From the NCBI GenBank assembly GCA_024711405.1, contig JANJSZ010000162.1:1-33017 (forward strand): a DNA stretch of 33,017 nt, given 5' to 3'. How positions within the stretch are numbered: position 1 is the stretch's first letter; every line of letters begins with the position of its first letter. Source of the stretch: Acidovorax sp. (GTDB lineage Bacteria; Pseudomonadota; Gammaproteobacteria; Burkholderiales; Burkholderiaceae_C). Positions 26,035 to 33,017 of the stretch are shown in pieces. Both the position numbers and the translations under genes were made by a program. The notes beneath the pieces are model-generated. The model was not told the DNA's origin and searched no databases. It worked only from the letters and a program-made list of their open reading frames with translations.

Positions 26035-26856
26035 ATGCTCACCCAACTCATCAGACTACACACCCGTCATTTCCCGTACCACCTGGGTAAATCCTGGGCG
26101 CAACGGTACTTGCACGGTCACCTCACCGGATCCGAAGTCAGGGCAACAAAAGATGGCTTCCTGCTGGAGCTCGACAACCACGACTTCCTTCAACGGAGCA
26201 TCAACATCACCGGCGAATGGGATCGAGAAATCGCCCAACTTATCCGCCAACGCATGGGCCCAGGCAAGGTGTTTCTCGACGTGGGAGCCAACATCGGCTA
26301 CTTCTCCTTGCTCGCAGCGCACTGTGGAGCAGAGGTAATTGCCGTCGAGCCCAATCCGGTGTGTATTGAAAAACTTCATGCCAACATCGAACGCAACAAG
26401 GCCATCATCGAATTGCATCCAGTGGCTGTTGGCCAAAGCCCCGGCGAGGCTAGACTCCACATTGATCGAGACGACAACCTCGGGGGTGGATCGGTCAGTC
26501 CGGTGCACTCAGCAGGAAAAGCCATCATAGTGCCGGTCGACACCCTGGACCTGATCGTCAAAGATCGAAGGATTGACTTGATCAAGATGGACATTGAAGG
26601 CGCGGAAGTACAGACCCTTCTGGGCGCCCGGAAGACACTTGCATCCTGCGCAGCAGTCGTCTGCGAAGTCTCAGAGTACAGCCTCACGCTTTTTGGCAAT
26701 TCGAAGGATCAGTTGTTCGACATCATGAACAGCCACGGTTTCACGCACCAGATCCTCTCGCCGATTCGCAAATCGAATATGAGTAAGCGAGCCGCCTATT
26801 TCCAGTACGACGTTCTGTTCGAAAAAGCGGACACACCCGAACCACCTGGGCCATAA
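26035..26856 (+). CDS. FkbM family methyltransferase
   Basis: VFLDVGANIGYFSLLAAHCGAEVIAVEPNPVCIEKLHANIERN; LIKMDIEGAEVQTLLGARKTL. Confidence 0.93.
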   Translation: MLTQLIRLHTRHFPYHLGKSWAQRYLHGHLTGSEVRATKDGFLLELDNHDFLQRSINITGEWDREIAQLIRQRMGPGKVFLDVGANIGYFSLLAAHCGAEVIAVEPNPVCIEKLHANIERNKAIIELHPVAVGQSPGEARLHIDRDDNLGGGSVSPVHSAGKAIIVPVDTLDLIVKDRRIDLIKMDIEGAEVQTLLGARKTLASCAAVVCEVSEYSLTLFGNSKDQLFDIMNSHGFTHQILSPIRKSNMSKRAAYFQYDVLFEKADTPEPPGP

Positions 26857-26894
26857 ACACCTCGCCCTCGCGCCAGTTTCGCCTTTACGCACGT

Positions 26895-27947
26895 TCAGCG
26901 CGATTGGTTCGTCAGCCGCCACTCAACGCGCTGAGCCCATTCAAGCAGGCGCCCCTGCATCCCAGTCGACACGAGGCCCCTGAAATACAAGTGAGACTCG
27001 GTGGCGAAATCCCGCTTGGCTTGTGTATCGCCCTCGCCCCGGTCAATGGTTCGAATGCCCTGTCCACTGGCGGCCAGCAACACCTGCCTGAAAAGAATGC
27101 GTCCCGGAGAGTAAGCCGAAAAAGCTTCGTCATAGACCGGGAACCAATAGTGCAACACGCCATTGGCCACCATGCCCAGGTGGGCAGCAACAAGGTGTGA
27201 ACCAACGGTCAGCGTGCTCAGCACGGACTCGCACGACGGGCTCGGGTTGTCGAGCAGATGTTGCAACAAGCCGGCATAGCGCTCGTCGAACAAGGGCGCG
27301 CCAGGGTGACCGGTGCGCAGGTACTGCGCCCTCTTGAGGCGGATCAACTCCTCCAAATCCTCCCTAGGCCGATCAGACCGCAGCCGAAACGTCAGAGCTC
27401 CGTAGTCTTTAACAAGCTTGCGCTCTCGCCGCTCCGTGTCCCCCACCAGCTTCTTGTCCTGCACCCGCAAGCATTGCCAGTGCGCAGCTCCGCCGTCCGC
27501 GTGAATGACCGTGCGAAGCCCCTTGCGCGGCACATGGCCCGAAAGACCATGGCGTTGTTGGGTTTCGTCGAGGTGGGTGAAGTGGAGGCACGCAACCCCG
27601 CTGCCACGCAGCAAGGCAGGCCAACTGGTTTGTACGTCCGGTGCGGCAATCAAGCCGACATAGTCGGTCATGGGGCCCCCAATGGGTTCGTATAGACCCC
27701 ATCGGCCCAGCCAACCACCGGCGCGCTGCAACGGCATGACCCCAACCAATTTAGGTCCCCGCCGCACAAGGACCACACGGACATCCACCTCCAAGGTAGC
27801 GTGGACAGCTTGCGCGTAGCAAGGCGAAAAAAATGCACCACCTGTGGCCGCTTCTGCAAGCAGTTGCTCCCATGCAACCACGTCCTCAGGGCGAAGCGTC
27901 TCCAGACGACAGGCTTCGATGGACAGTTCAACGCGATTAACACTCAT
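26895..27947 (-). CDS. GNAT/FemAB-like (BcsL/CelD-type) acyltransferase protein
   Basis: GAFFSPCYAQAVHATLEVDVRVVLVRRGPKLVGVMPLQ; HLGMVANGVLHYWFPVYDEAFSAYSPGRILFRQVLLAA. Start MSVNRVEL via ATGA overlap with upstream deacetylase. Confidence 0.78.
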   Translation of the reverse strand: MSVNRVELSIEACRLETLRPEDVVAWEQLLAEAATGGAFFSPCYAQAVHATLEVDVRVVLVRRGPKLVGVMPLQRAGGWLGRWGLYEPIGGPMTDYVGLIAAPDVQTSWPALLRGSGVACLHFTHLDETQQRHGLSGHVPRKGLRTVIHADGGAAHWQCLRVQDKKLVGDTERRERKLVKDYGALTFRLRSDRPREDLEELIRLKRAQYLRTGHPGAPLFDERYAGLLQHLLDNPSPSCESVLSTLTVGSHLVAAHLGMVANGVLHYWFPVYDEAFSAYSPGRILFRQVLLAASGQGIRTIDRGEGDTQAKRDFATESHLYFRGLVSTGMQGRLLEWAQRVEWRLTNQSR

Positions 27948-28975
27948 GCCGATGAGACGGGGCACAGCGGCCGTGCAAACAGAAACCCCGCGAGGCGGCT
28001 AAAGTTCACGCGATCGCTATCACACGTCCACTCGTTCTCAGGCAGATGGATGCGCCCAATGAGAGGTGCAGCCGCCACCTTGGGGGGCCACTCACACAGA
28101 TGGGCATCGCTCGTAAACAACCACTGGTAACCGGCCTGACTGGCTTCGTGTGCCAACCCTGGAGTGAGGTCTCCATGGGGAAACGACAGGTTGGCCGGCA
28201 TGCCTGGTGCATTCAACTTCAAATGGGCCAAGCTCGCCTGCAGCTCGCCCCTGGCCTTGTCACAATGCGTCAACGGCGCGTGCGACATACCATGCGAGCC
28301 CACCTCCATGCCTGCCTTCAGCCATGCATCCAATTCGTCAACATTGATCATCTGGCGCTTGGACACCGCTTCCCACACACCGGGGGCGCCGGCCCGCAGG
28401 GCGGCCACACGGGCTTCGTGTGGCAAACCTGCCATCCAGGCAGACAGGCGCCGGTGCACGTCGGCGCGGTCGGCGTCTTGCGCAGGCCAGCCGGCCCGCT
28501 CACACAACCGGGCCCGCACACCAGGCTGTGCCATGGCGCTCACCAGCGCGTCCTGCCACCAGCGCTCGGGGTGCTGGTTGATGGCATCCCAGGCCACGAA
28601 CAGTAGGGCAGAGAGGCTGCGCCGCTGCAGTTCGGGCAACGCGTGTACCACCGTGTCGCGCCAGCCATCGTCAAAGGTGATGAGCACGGGGTTGGGCGGC
28701 AGCGGCTGGCCCTGCTCGCGGTCAGCAGCCAGCTGACGCAGGGTCACCACGTGGTAATGCCGCTGCACAAAGTCCAACGCGCGCCGAAAGCCCTCCAGCG
28801 TGAAGGTGAACTCGCGCTCGGCCAGGGCGAAGGCCGGGTCATCGGCCGGCAGCACCCGGTGAAACATCAGTACCGTCAACGCTTGGCGGTTGCGCACGCG
28901 GTGGTACAGCCCCCAGACACCTGAGTGGTACAGCGCCTTGCGTCCCATGCACTTGACGGCTTGAAGAGCGCTCAT
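27944..28975 (-). CDS. Polysaccharide deacetylase family protein (copy 2 of tandem)
   Basis: NodB-type motifs VLITFDDGWRDT and SHGMSHAPL. Start MSALQAVKCMGR via ATGA overlap with upstream gene. Confidence 0.88.
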   Translation of the reverse strand: MSALQAVKCMGRKALYHSGVWGLYHRVRNRQALTVLMFHRVLPADDPAFALAEREFTFTLEGFRRALDFVQRHYHVVTLRQLAADREQGQPLPPNPVLITFDDGWRDTVVHALPELQRRSLSALLFVAWDAINQHPERWWQDALVSAMAQPGVRARLCERAGWPAQDADRADVHRRLSAWMAGLPHEARVAALRAGAPGVWEAVSKRQMINVDELDAWLKAGMEVGSHGMSHAPLTHCDKARGELQASLAHLKLNAPGMPANLSFPHGDLTPGLAHEASQAGYQWLFTSDAHLCEWPPKVAAAPLIGRIHLPENEWTCDSDRVNFSRLAGFLFARPLCPVSSA

Positions 28976-29934
28976 GTAGCCACCTCCGACACCTGCATGG
29001 ACTCGGTCATCAGGTTGCGCACGAGTTGATAGGTCACGTGCCAATCGCGCTCGGCCCAGGGGGTGAAGCGCGGAATCTGGAACGGCGATGTACTCGCATC
29101 GGCCACGCCCCAGTGGGTGGTAACGGCATAGCGGTAGCCGGCGCGTTTCACCGCGTCCACGTGCAGGCGCGAGAAATCGGCATAGGGGCGGCCGTTAGGG
29201 TAGGCAAAGCCATTCACCGGACCACCCACAATGGCCTGCAGGCGCTCGCGGGTGCCACCGATCTCGCGCTCGGCTTCTTCTGCGTTGCAGTAGTCCAGGA
29301 TGGGGTGCAACGCGGTGTGGGCACCGATGCCAAAGCCCTGGCTGTGCAGGTCGCGCAGCTGCGCTTCGCTCATCACCGGCACCACGGCCGCCTGAACGCC
29401 AGCCATGGCCTCCAGTTGCTGCAGGATCTGCTCGCGCCGGTAGAGCGTGAGGTACTTCAGCTCTTGCTCCAGGCGCTGCACCTGGCGCTGGCGTTCGGCC
29501 GTGGCGGCCACCGGCTGCGACGGCAGGAAGGGAATGCCCATGTCCAGCATGGGCCCGGGCAGGCGGCGCACCGCCGCCAGGATGCGCTCGTGCCACAGCG
29601 GCATGCCGTCGAACTGACCCGAGGTGATGAAAAAGGTGGCATGCAGGTTGCGCCTGCGCAAGGTCGGGGCCACTCCGGTCAACCAGTCGGGGTAGCCGTC
29701 GTCAAAGGTGATGCAGGCGGCCCGGCGCGGCAGGACGCCGGCCTGCAGGCGGGTGATGGCCTCTTCCAGTGGCAACACGTTCAGCTGGGAAAAGGTCTGG
29801 TCCAGCAGGTGCTCGAAGCGGTTCATGTTGGCGTCGGCAGGCACCAGCGGGTCGCACTGCTGCGGCACCTTGTGGAACAGAAAGACCGACAGCTTGTCTC
29901 TGGACAGGGCGCTCAGGACGAATCGGGAAATCAT
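28972..29934 (-). CDS. Polysaccharide deacetylase family protein (copy 1 of tandem)
   Basis: NodB-type motifs CITFDDGYPDW and GAHTALHPIL. Start MISRFVLSALSRDKLSVFLFHK via ATGA overlap with the ligase gene. Confidence 0.88.
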   Translation of the reverse strand: MISRFVLSALSRDKLSVFLFHKVPQQCDPLVPADANMNRFEHLLDQTFSQLNVLPLEEAITRLQAGVLPRRAACITFDDGYPDWLTGVAPTLRRRNLHATFFITSGQFDGMPLWHERILAAVRRLPGPMLDMGIPFLPSQPVAATAERQRQVQRLEQELKYLTLYRREQILQQLEAMAGVQAAVVPVMSEAQLRDLHSQGFGIGAHTALHPILDYCNAEEAEREIGGTRERLQAIVGGPVNGFAYPNGRPYADFSRLHVDAVKRAGYRYAVTTHWGVADASTSPFQIPRFTPWAERDWHVTYQLVRNLMTESMQVSEVAT

Positions 29935-31241
29935 GTTTTTCTCCCGGGTGTCGCTGCTGAGTGAGCGCGCGCCACATGCAGGCGCAGCATCTCCATGAGC
30001 ATCACCACCATGTAGATGGCCTCGAAGTATCCGAGACTCACCGCCGCACCGCCGGCCATGTAGGCGATGACTGCAAGCATGAGCATGTCGGCCATGTCGC
30101 GCGCCCACAGCCAGCCAGGCCCCAACGATTTCACCTGGCGCTTGATGACAAAGCGGCTGTAGATGGCGTGGAACAGGATTGTCATGAAGATCGCAAACCC
30201 GACAAAACCAAGATCTCCCATGATCTCAAAGTAAATGCTGTGAGAAGCTTTGGGACGATAGGCGGGCACCGGCATGTCCAAGAATGCGAGCAATCCAGTC
30301 GCCCCCTTGAACTGATCCCAAACGCCCTGGGTCTGAATGGCGTGAAAACCGCCGCCAAATATCGGGTTGGTCAGTGCAATGGCTGAACTGACGTTCCAGG
30401 TAAACAGCCGGGAGTTGAACGATTGGTCTGTACTCGCCTCCTTGATGGTCTCAAGTCGGCTGAACCAATCGGCTGGTGCAAGAGCCAAGAAAAGACCGGC
30501 GAGCAGCAGGAAAATAATAAGTCCAGTCCAACGGCGGCGACTGGTCAACACCAGCCAAAAAGCGACGACTGAGAGTGCTATGAACCCGCCTCGGGATCCA
30601 CTACCTCCAACAGCAAGCGCTACCAGAACAAATGCACCCAAAAAGCCCCAACGAATAAGAAAATTTCTTGAATATTGATACAAATAAAATAGCAATGGCA
30701 AACAAAGCACCAGTGCAGTGGAAAGGTGGTTGTTGTCAGCAATCATGGTTCCAGCCGGGCCGCCCACGTTGTGCTGACCACCTGAGGCTATCGCCTTGAG
30801 ACCATTCAGCACACCATGCAGCCCCAAACCAAGAACGATAACGATGATCACTGAATGCAGGTGTACCCTTTCGCGAATGAACAAGGGCATCACCAAACAA
30901 AAAACCAGGCCTTTCACCAGATATTCATAATACTGGGCGTTGTATGGGTTATTCGGATAGGCAAATGCAAACGACAATGTCGCATGCGCAAAGAAAACCA
31001 AATAGAGCCATGAAACACGGTTGACTTGATATGTGGAAATGGGAACGCGCCCAAGCACGATCAACATGATGGTAAGGATCGCAAAAAGGAAATTAACCCT
31101 GGCGTCAGTCATGAAGCCGTAGAAGTAGGCAGTCGGCACCACCACGCCCGTCCAGCCCCACAAAAGATAGGCATTGAGGGGGCGGGCCATGGCCAACGGA
31201 ATGGCCAGCAGCATCATGACTGCGAACATCAGGTCACGCAT
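29931..31241 (-). CDS. O-antigen ligase family / putative O-glycosylation ligase, exosortase A system-associated
   Basis: 436 aa multi-TM; YPNNPYNAQYYEYLVKGLVFCLVMPLFIRER, GPAGTMIADNNHLSTALVLCLPL, FGGGFHAIQT; pattern of the exosortase-A-associated O-glycosylation ligase family. Confidence 0.83.
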   Translation of the reverse strand: MRDLMFAVMMLLAIPLAMARPLNAYLLWGWTGVVVPTAYFYGFMTDARVNFLFAILTIMLIVLGRVPISTYQVNRVSWLYLVFFAHATLSFAFAYPNNPYNAQYYEYLVKGLVFCLVMPLFIRERVHLHSVIIVIVLGLGLHGVLNGLKAIASGGQHNVGGPAGTMIADNNHLSTALVLCLPLLFYLYQYSRNFLIRWGFLGAFVLVALAVGGSGSRGGFIALSVVAFWLVLTSRRRWTGLIIFLLLAGLFLALAPADWFSRLETIKEASTDQSFNSRLFTWNVSSAIALTNPIFGGGFHAIQTQGVWDQFKGATGLLAFLDMPVPAYRPKASHSIYFEIMGDLGFVGFAIFMTILFHAIYSRFVIKRQVKSLGPGWLWARDMADMLMLAVIAYMAGGAAVSLGYFEAIYMVVMLMEMLRLHVARAHSAATPGRKT

Positions 31242-31368
31242 CGCTGTCCCGTTTGTAGGAAAACCAGCCCAGGTCGGCCTTCTGGGGAGACTTGGGGTCG
31301 ATCTTGAACAGGCGCCAGCACAGATAGACCATGCAGGTCACGTCCAGGGTAAGAATAAGCGCTTCCAT
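31234..31368 (-). CDS. Small ORF, 44 aa, putative single-pass membrane-associated microprotein
   Basis: Below the ORF-track cutoff. Reverse-strand translation: MEALILTLDVTCMVYLCWRLFKIDPKSPQKADLGWFSYKRDSDA*. Fills the only gap between the GT-C gene and the ligase; overlaps the ligase start (ATGCGTGA); GAGG upstream. Confidence 0.7.
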   Translation of the reverse strand: MEALILTLDVTCMVYLCWRLFKIDPKSPQKADLGWFSYKRDSDA

Positions 31369-31382
31369 CTGAGCAAATAACC

Positions 31383-33008
31383 TCACTGCAGCTTGATCGT
31401 TCGGCCAATGATCTTGAGTTCAATATTGAGCTTATCGGGCTTGGGCGACACAGGTCCGAGATTGCGGTAGATGACGAGCTCGCGCTCGTGCGCTCGGTGG
31501 TTCGCCGGTGTCGCGATGCGCGCCACTTCCTCAAACTGCGAGCTGACCAGCACTCGCTCGAACCGGCGCATGGCCTCCAGGTCAGTCCAGAAACCCGGTT
31601 GCATCACCACATAGTGCACACCACTGGTGTTGATGACACGAGCAATCTCCTCCTCGCTCAGGCCCTTGTCTTCAACGCCCAGTTCGCGCCTCACTGCCAC
31701 GCTCAGCAGCACCTTGTCTGCACGCAGCACGCTCAGGTCGCGCCGGTCTTCGCGCGCGCGAAGGTTGAAGGTGAACGAGCCATCGCGGTAGCCTGAAAAC
31801 ATCACCACGCTGTCTCGCGGCGCACGGCGTACGATCTCATCCACCACTTGGGCATAACCATCCACGTAGTACACCGGCCGCCACAGCGCGGTAACGAAGG
31901 CGGTAGCAACCACGAGTGTAAGCAGCACAAGGCGTGCGACCATGACAGGCGCCCACGCCTGAACCACAGCCACCGCAGCAAACACCAACGCCGGCAAGAT
32001 GTACACGCTGTGGCGCGCTTCTTTCAGGTCGATCAGCGAATAAAAGACATAGCCCAGCACAAACCACAGACCCCAGAAGGTCCAAGCCTGCGCAAGTGGC
32101 ACACGGCCCTTGCGCACGAGCGCCCAGGTCACGCCAAACGCCGCCAGCAGCAGCAGGGGCCAGCCCGTCTGAAACGGCATCTGCCGCAGATACCAGACCC
32201 AGCCCGCGATGGAGGTTCGTGACGCCACAGAATCCGCTACTCCGCTGACCGACTGCACATTGGCCTGGCCGAACTTCAGGGTGAGAACGATCAAAGGCAG
32301 TAGGCTGATCACAGACAGCAGCAACACCACCCACACATGCCCTCGCCAGAGCAGTACCCACCCATTCCGGTGCAACAGCAAGATGGCATAGACCAGCCCG
32401 ACAAAGGCCACACTGATTTTGGTGTACATGGCCAGTACCAACAGTGCTGCGGCCAGGTACAAGTAAACAGGTCGATCCGAGCGCCAATGTGCAACAAAGG
32501 CCACCGCACTCCAAACCAGAAAGGCGAAGGCCGGCACTTCAAGCATGACCTGCCGGCCCCAGAAAGCCACTTCGGGCAACAGCAACGTAAGGGTCGCAAA
32601 GGTCAGGGCGCCGGTCTGGTCGAACCAGAAGCGCGCCAGGCGCCAGCAGCCCAAACCGAAAGCCAGATAGTGCAAGGCCACCACCAGCAGCGCCGTCTCA
32701 TGTGACACGCCGAACAAGGCATAAAAGGGTGCGCTGACGGCGTAGAACAGCGGTGGATAGAACAGGATGGTCAGCGCCGGGTACTGGGCGTAATAACGGT
32801 AGGCATAGCCCGCCGGGTCGTCCAGCGGCATGTCGCGTAGCAAGTCCATCACGAACACGCCGTTGAGCGCATGGCGCGGTGAATCACTCCAGTAGAAGGC
32901 ACCGCCGTGTGGGGCCTGCAGGAACAGTGCGACGACAAGCAGCGCCAGCAACGCAGCGGCCACAGCCCATTGCTGGCGGGAAGGACGGCTCAGTTCAGTG
33001 GTTTGCAT
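31383..33008 (-). CDS. GT-C fold (family 39 / ArnT-like) membrane glycosyltransferase
   Basis: 541 aa multi-TM with luminal acidic motif FYWSDSPRHALNGV and YPPLFYAVSAPFYALFG; C-terminal soluble domain. Confidence 0.83.
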   Translation of the reverse strand: MQTTELSRPSRQQWAVAAALLALLVVALFLQAPHGGAFYWSDSPRHALNGVFVMDLLRDMPLDDPAGYAYRYYAQYPALTILFYPPLFYAVSAPFYALFGVSHETALLVVALHYLAFGLGCWRLARFWFDQTGALTFATLTLLLPEVAFWGRQVMLEVPAFAFLVWSAVAFVAHWRSDRPVYLYLAAALLVLAMYTKISVAFVGLVYAILLLHRNGWVLLWRGHVWVVLLLSVISLLPLIVLTLKFGQANVQSVSGVADSVASRTSIAGWVWYLRQMPFQTGWPLLLLAAFGVTWALVRKGRVPLAQAWTFWGLWFVLGYVFYSLIDLKEARHSVYILPALVFAAVAVVQAWAPVMVARLVLLTLVVATAFVTALWRPVYYVDGYAQVVDEIVRRAPRDSVVMFSGYRDGSFTFNLRAREDRRDLSVLRADKVLLSVAVRRELGVEDKGLSEEEIARVINTSGVHYVVMQPGFWTDLEAMRRFERVLVSSQFEEVARIATPANHRAHERELVIYRNLGPVSPKPDKLNIELKIIGRTIKLQ

Positions 33009-33017
33009 GACGGATGT

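Noticed and set aside
1-33017. CRISPR arrays, tRNA/rRNA genes, transposases or integrases
   Set aside because: No repeat-spacer pattern, RNA gene signature or mobile-element protein was recognised in the window.

Overview
The window is an exopolysaccharide / PEP-CTERM (exosortase A, XrtA-type) locus from a GC-rich betaproteobacterium, probably Comamonadaceae-like (inference from gene content and style). From left to right it contains: a truncated Tat-signal protein; the prsT/prsR/prsK regulatory set; a sugar transferase and a Wzy/ligase-like protein; a PLP-decarboxylase / AMP-ligase / ACP / two-hydrolase module; one PEP-CTERM substrate protein with a well-placed sigma-54 promoter; a FemAB-like protein; UDP-glucose dehydrogenase; a fused HAD-UbiA (DPPR-synthase-like) protein coupled to an SMR-type transporter; a secreted lipoprotein with a Thr-rich linker and a possible polysaccharide-lyase-like body; a Wzx-type flippase, GT2 and FkbM methyltransferase; and a tightly coupled minus-strand operon (GT-C, an unlisted 44-aa ORF, O-glycosylation-ligase-like protein, two polysaccharide deacetylases, GNAT/FemAB-like). 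No exosortase gene is visible, so xrtA probably lies outside the window. The observations most worth checking are the 44-aa ORF, the promoter architecture upstream of the PEP-CTERM gene, the HAD-UbiA/SMR/GT-C module, the non-canonical nucleophile elbows in the two paired hydrolases, and the jelly-roll-like insert in the Wzy-like protein. Family assignments come from reading motifs only; no database search was run.
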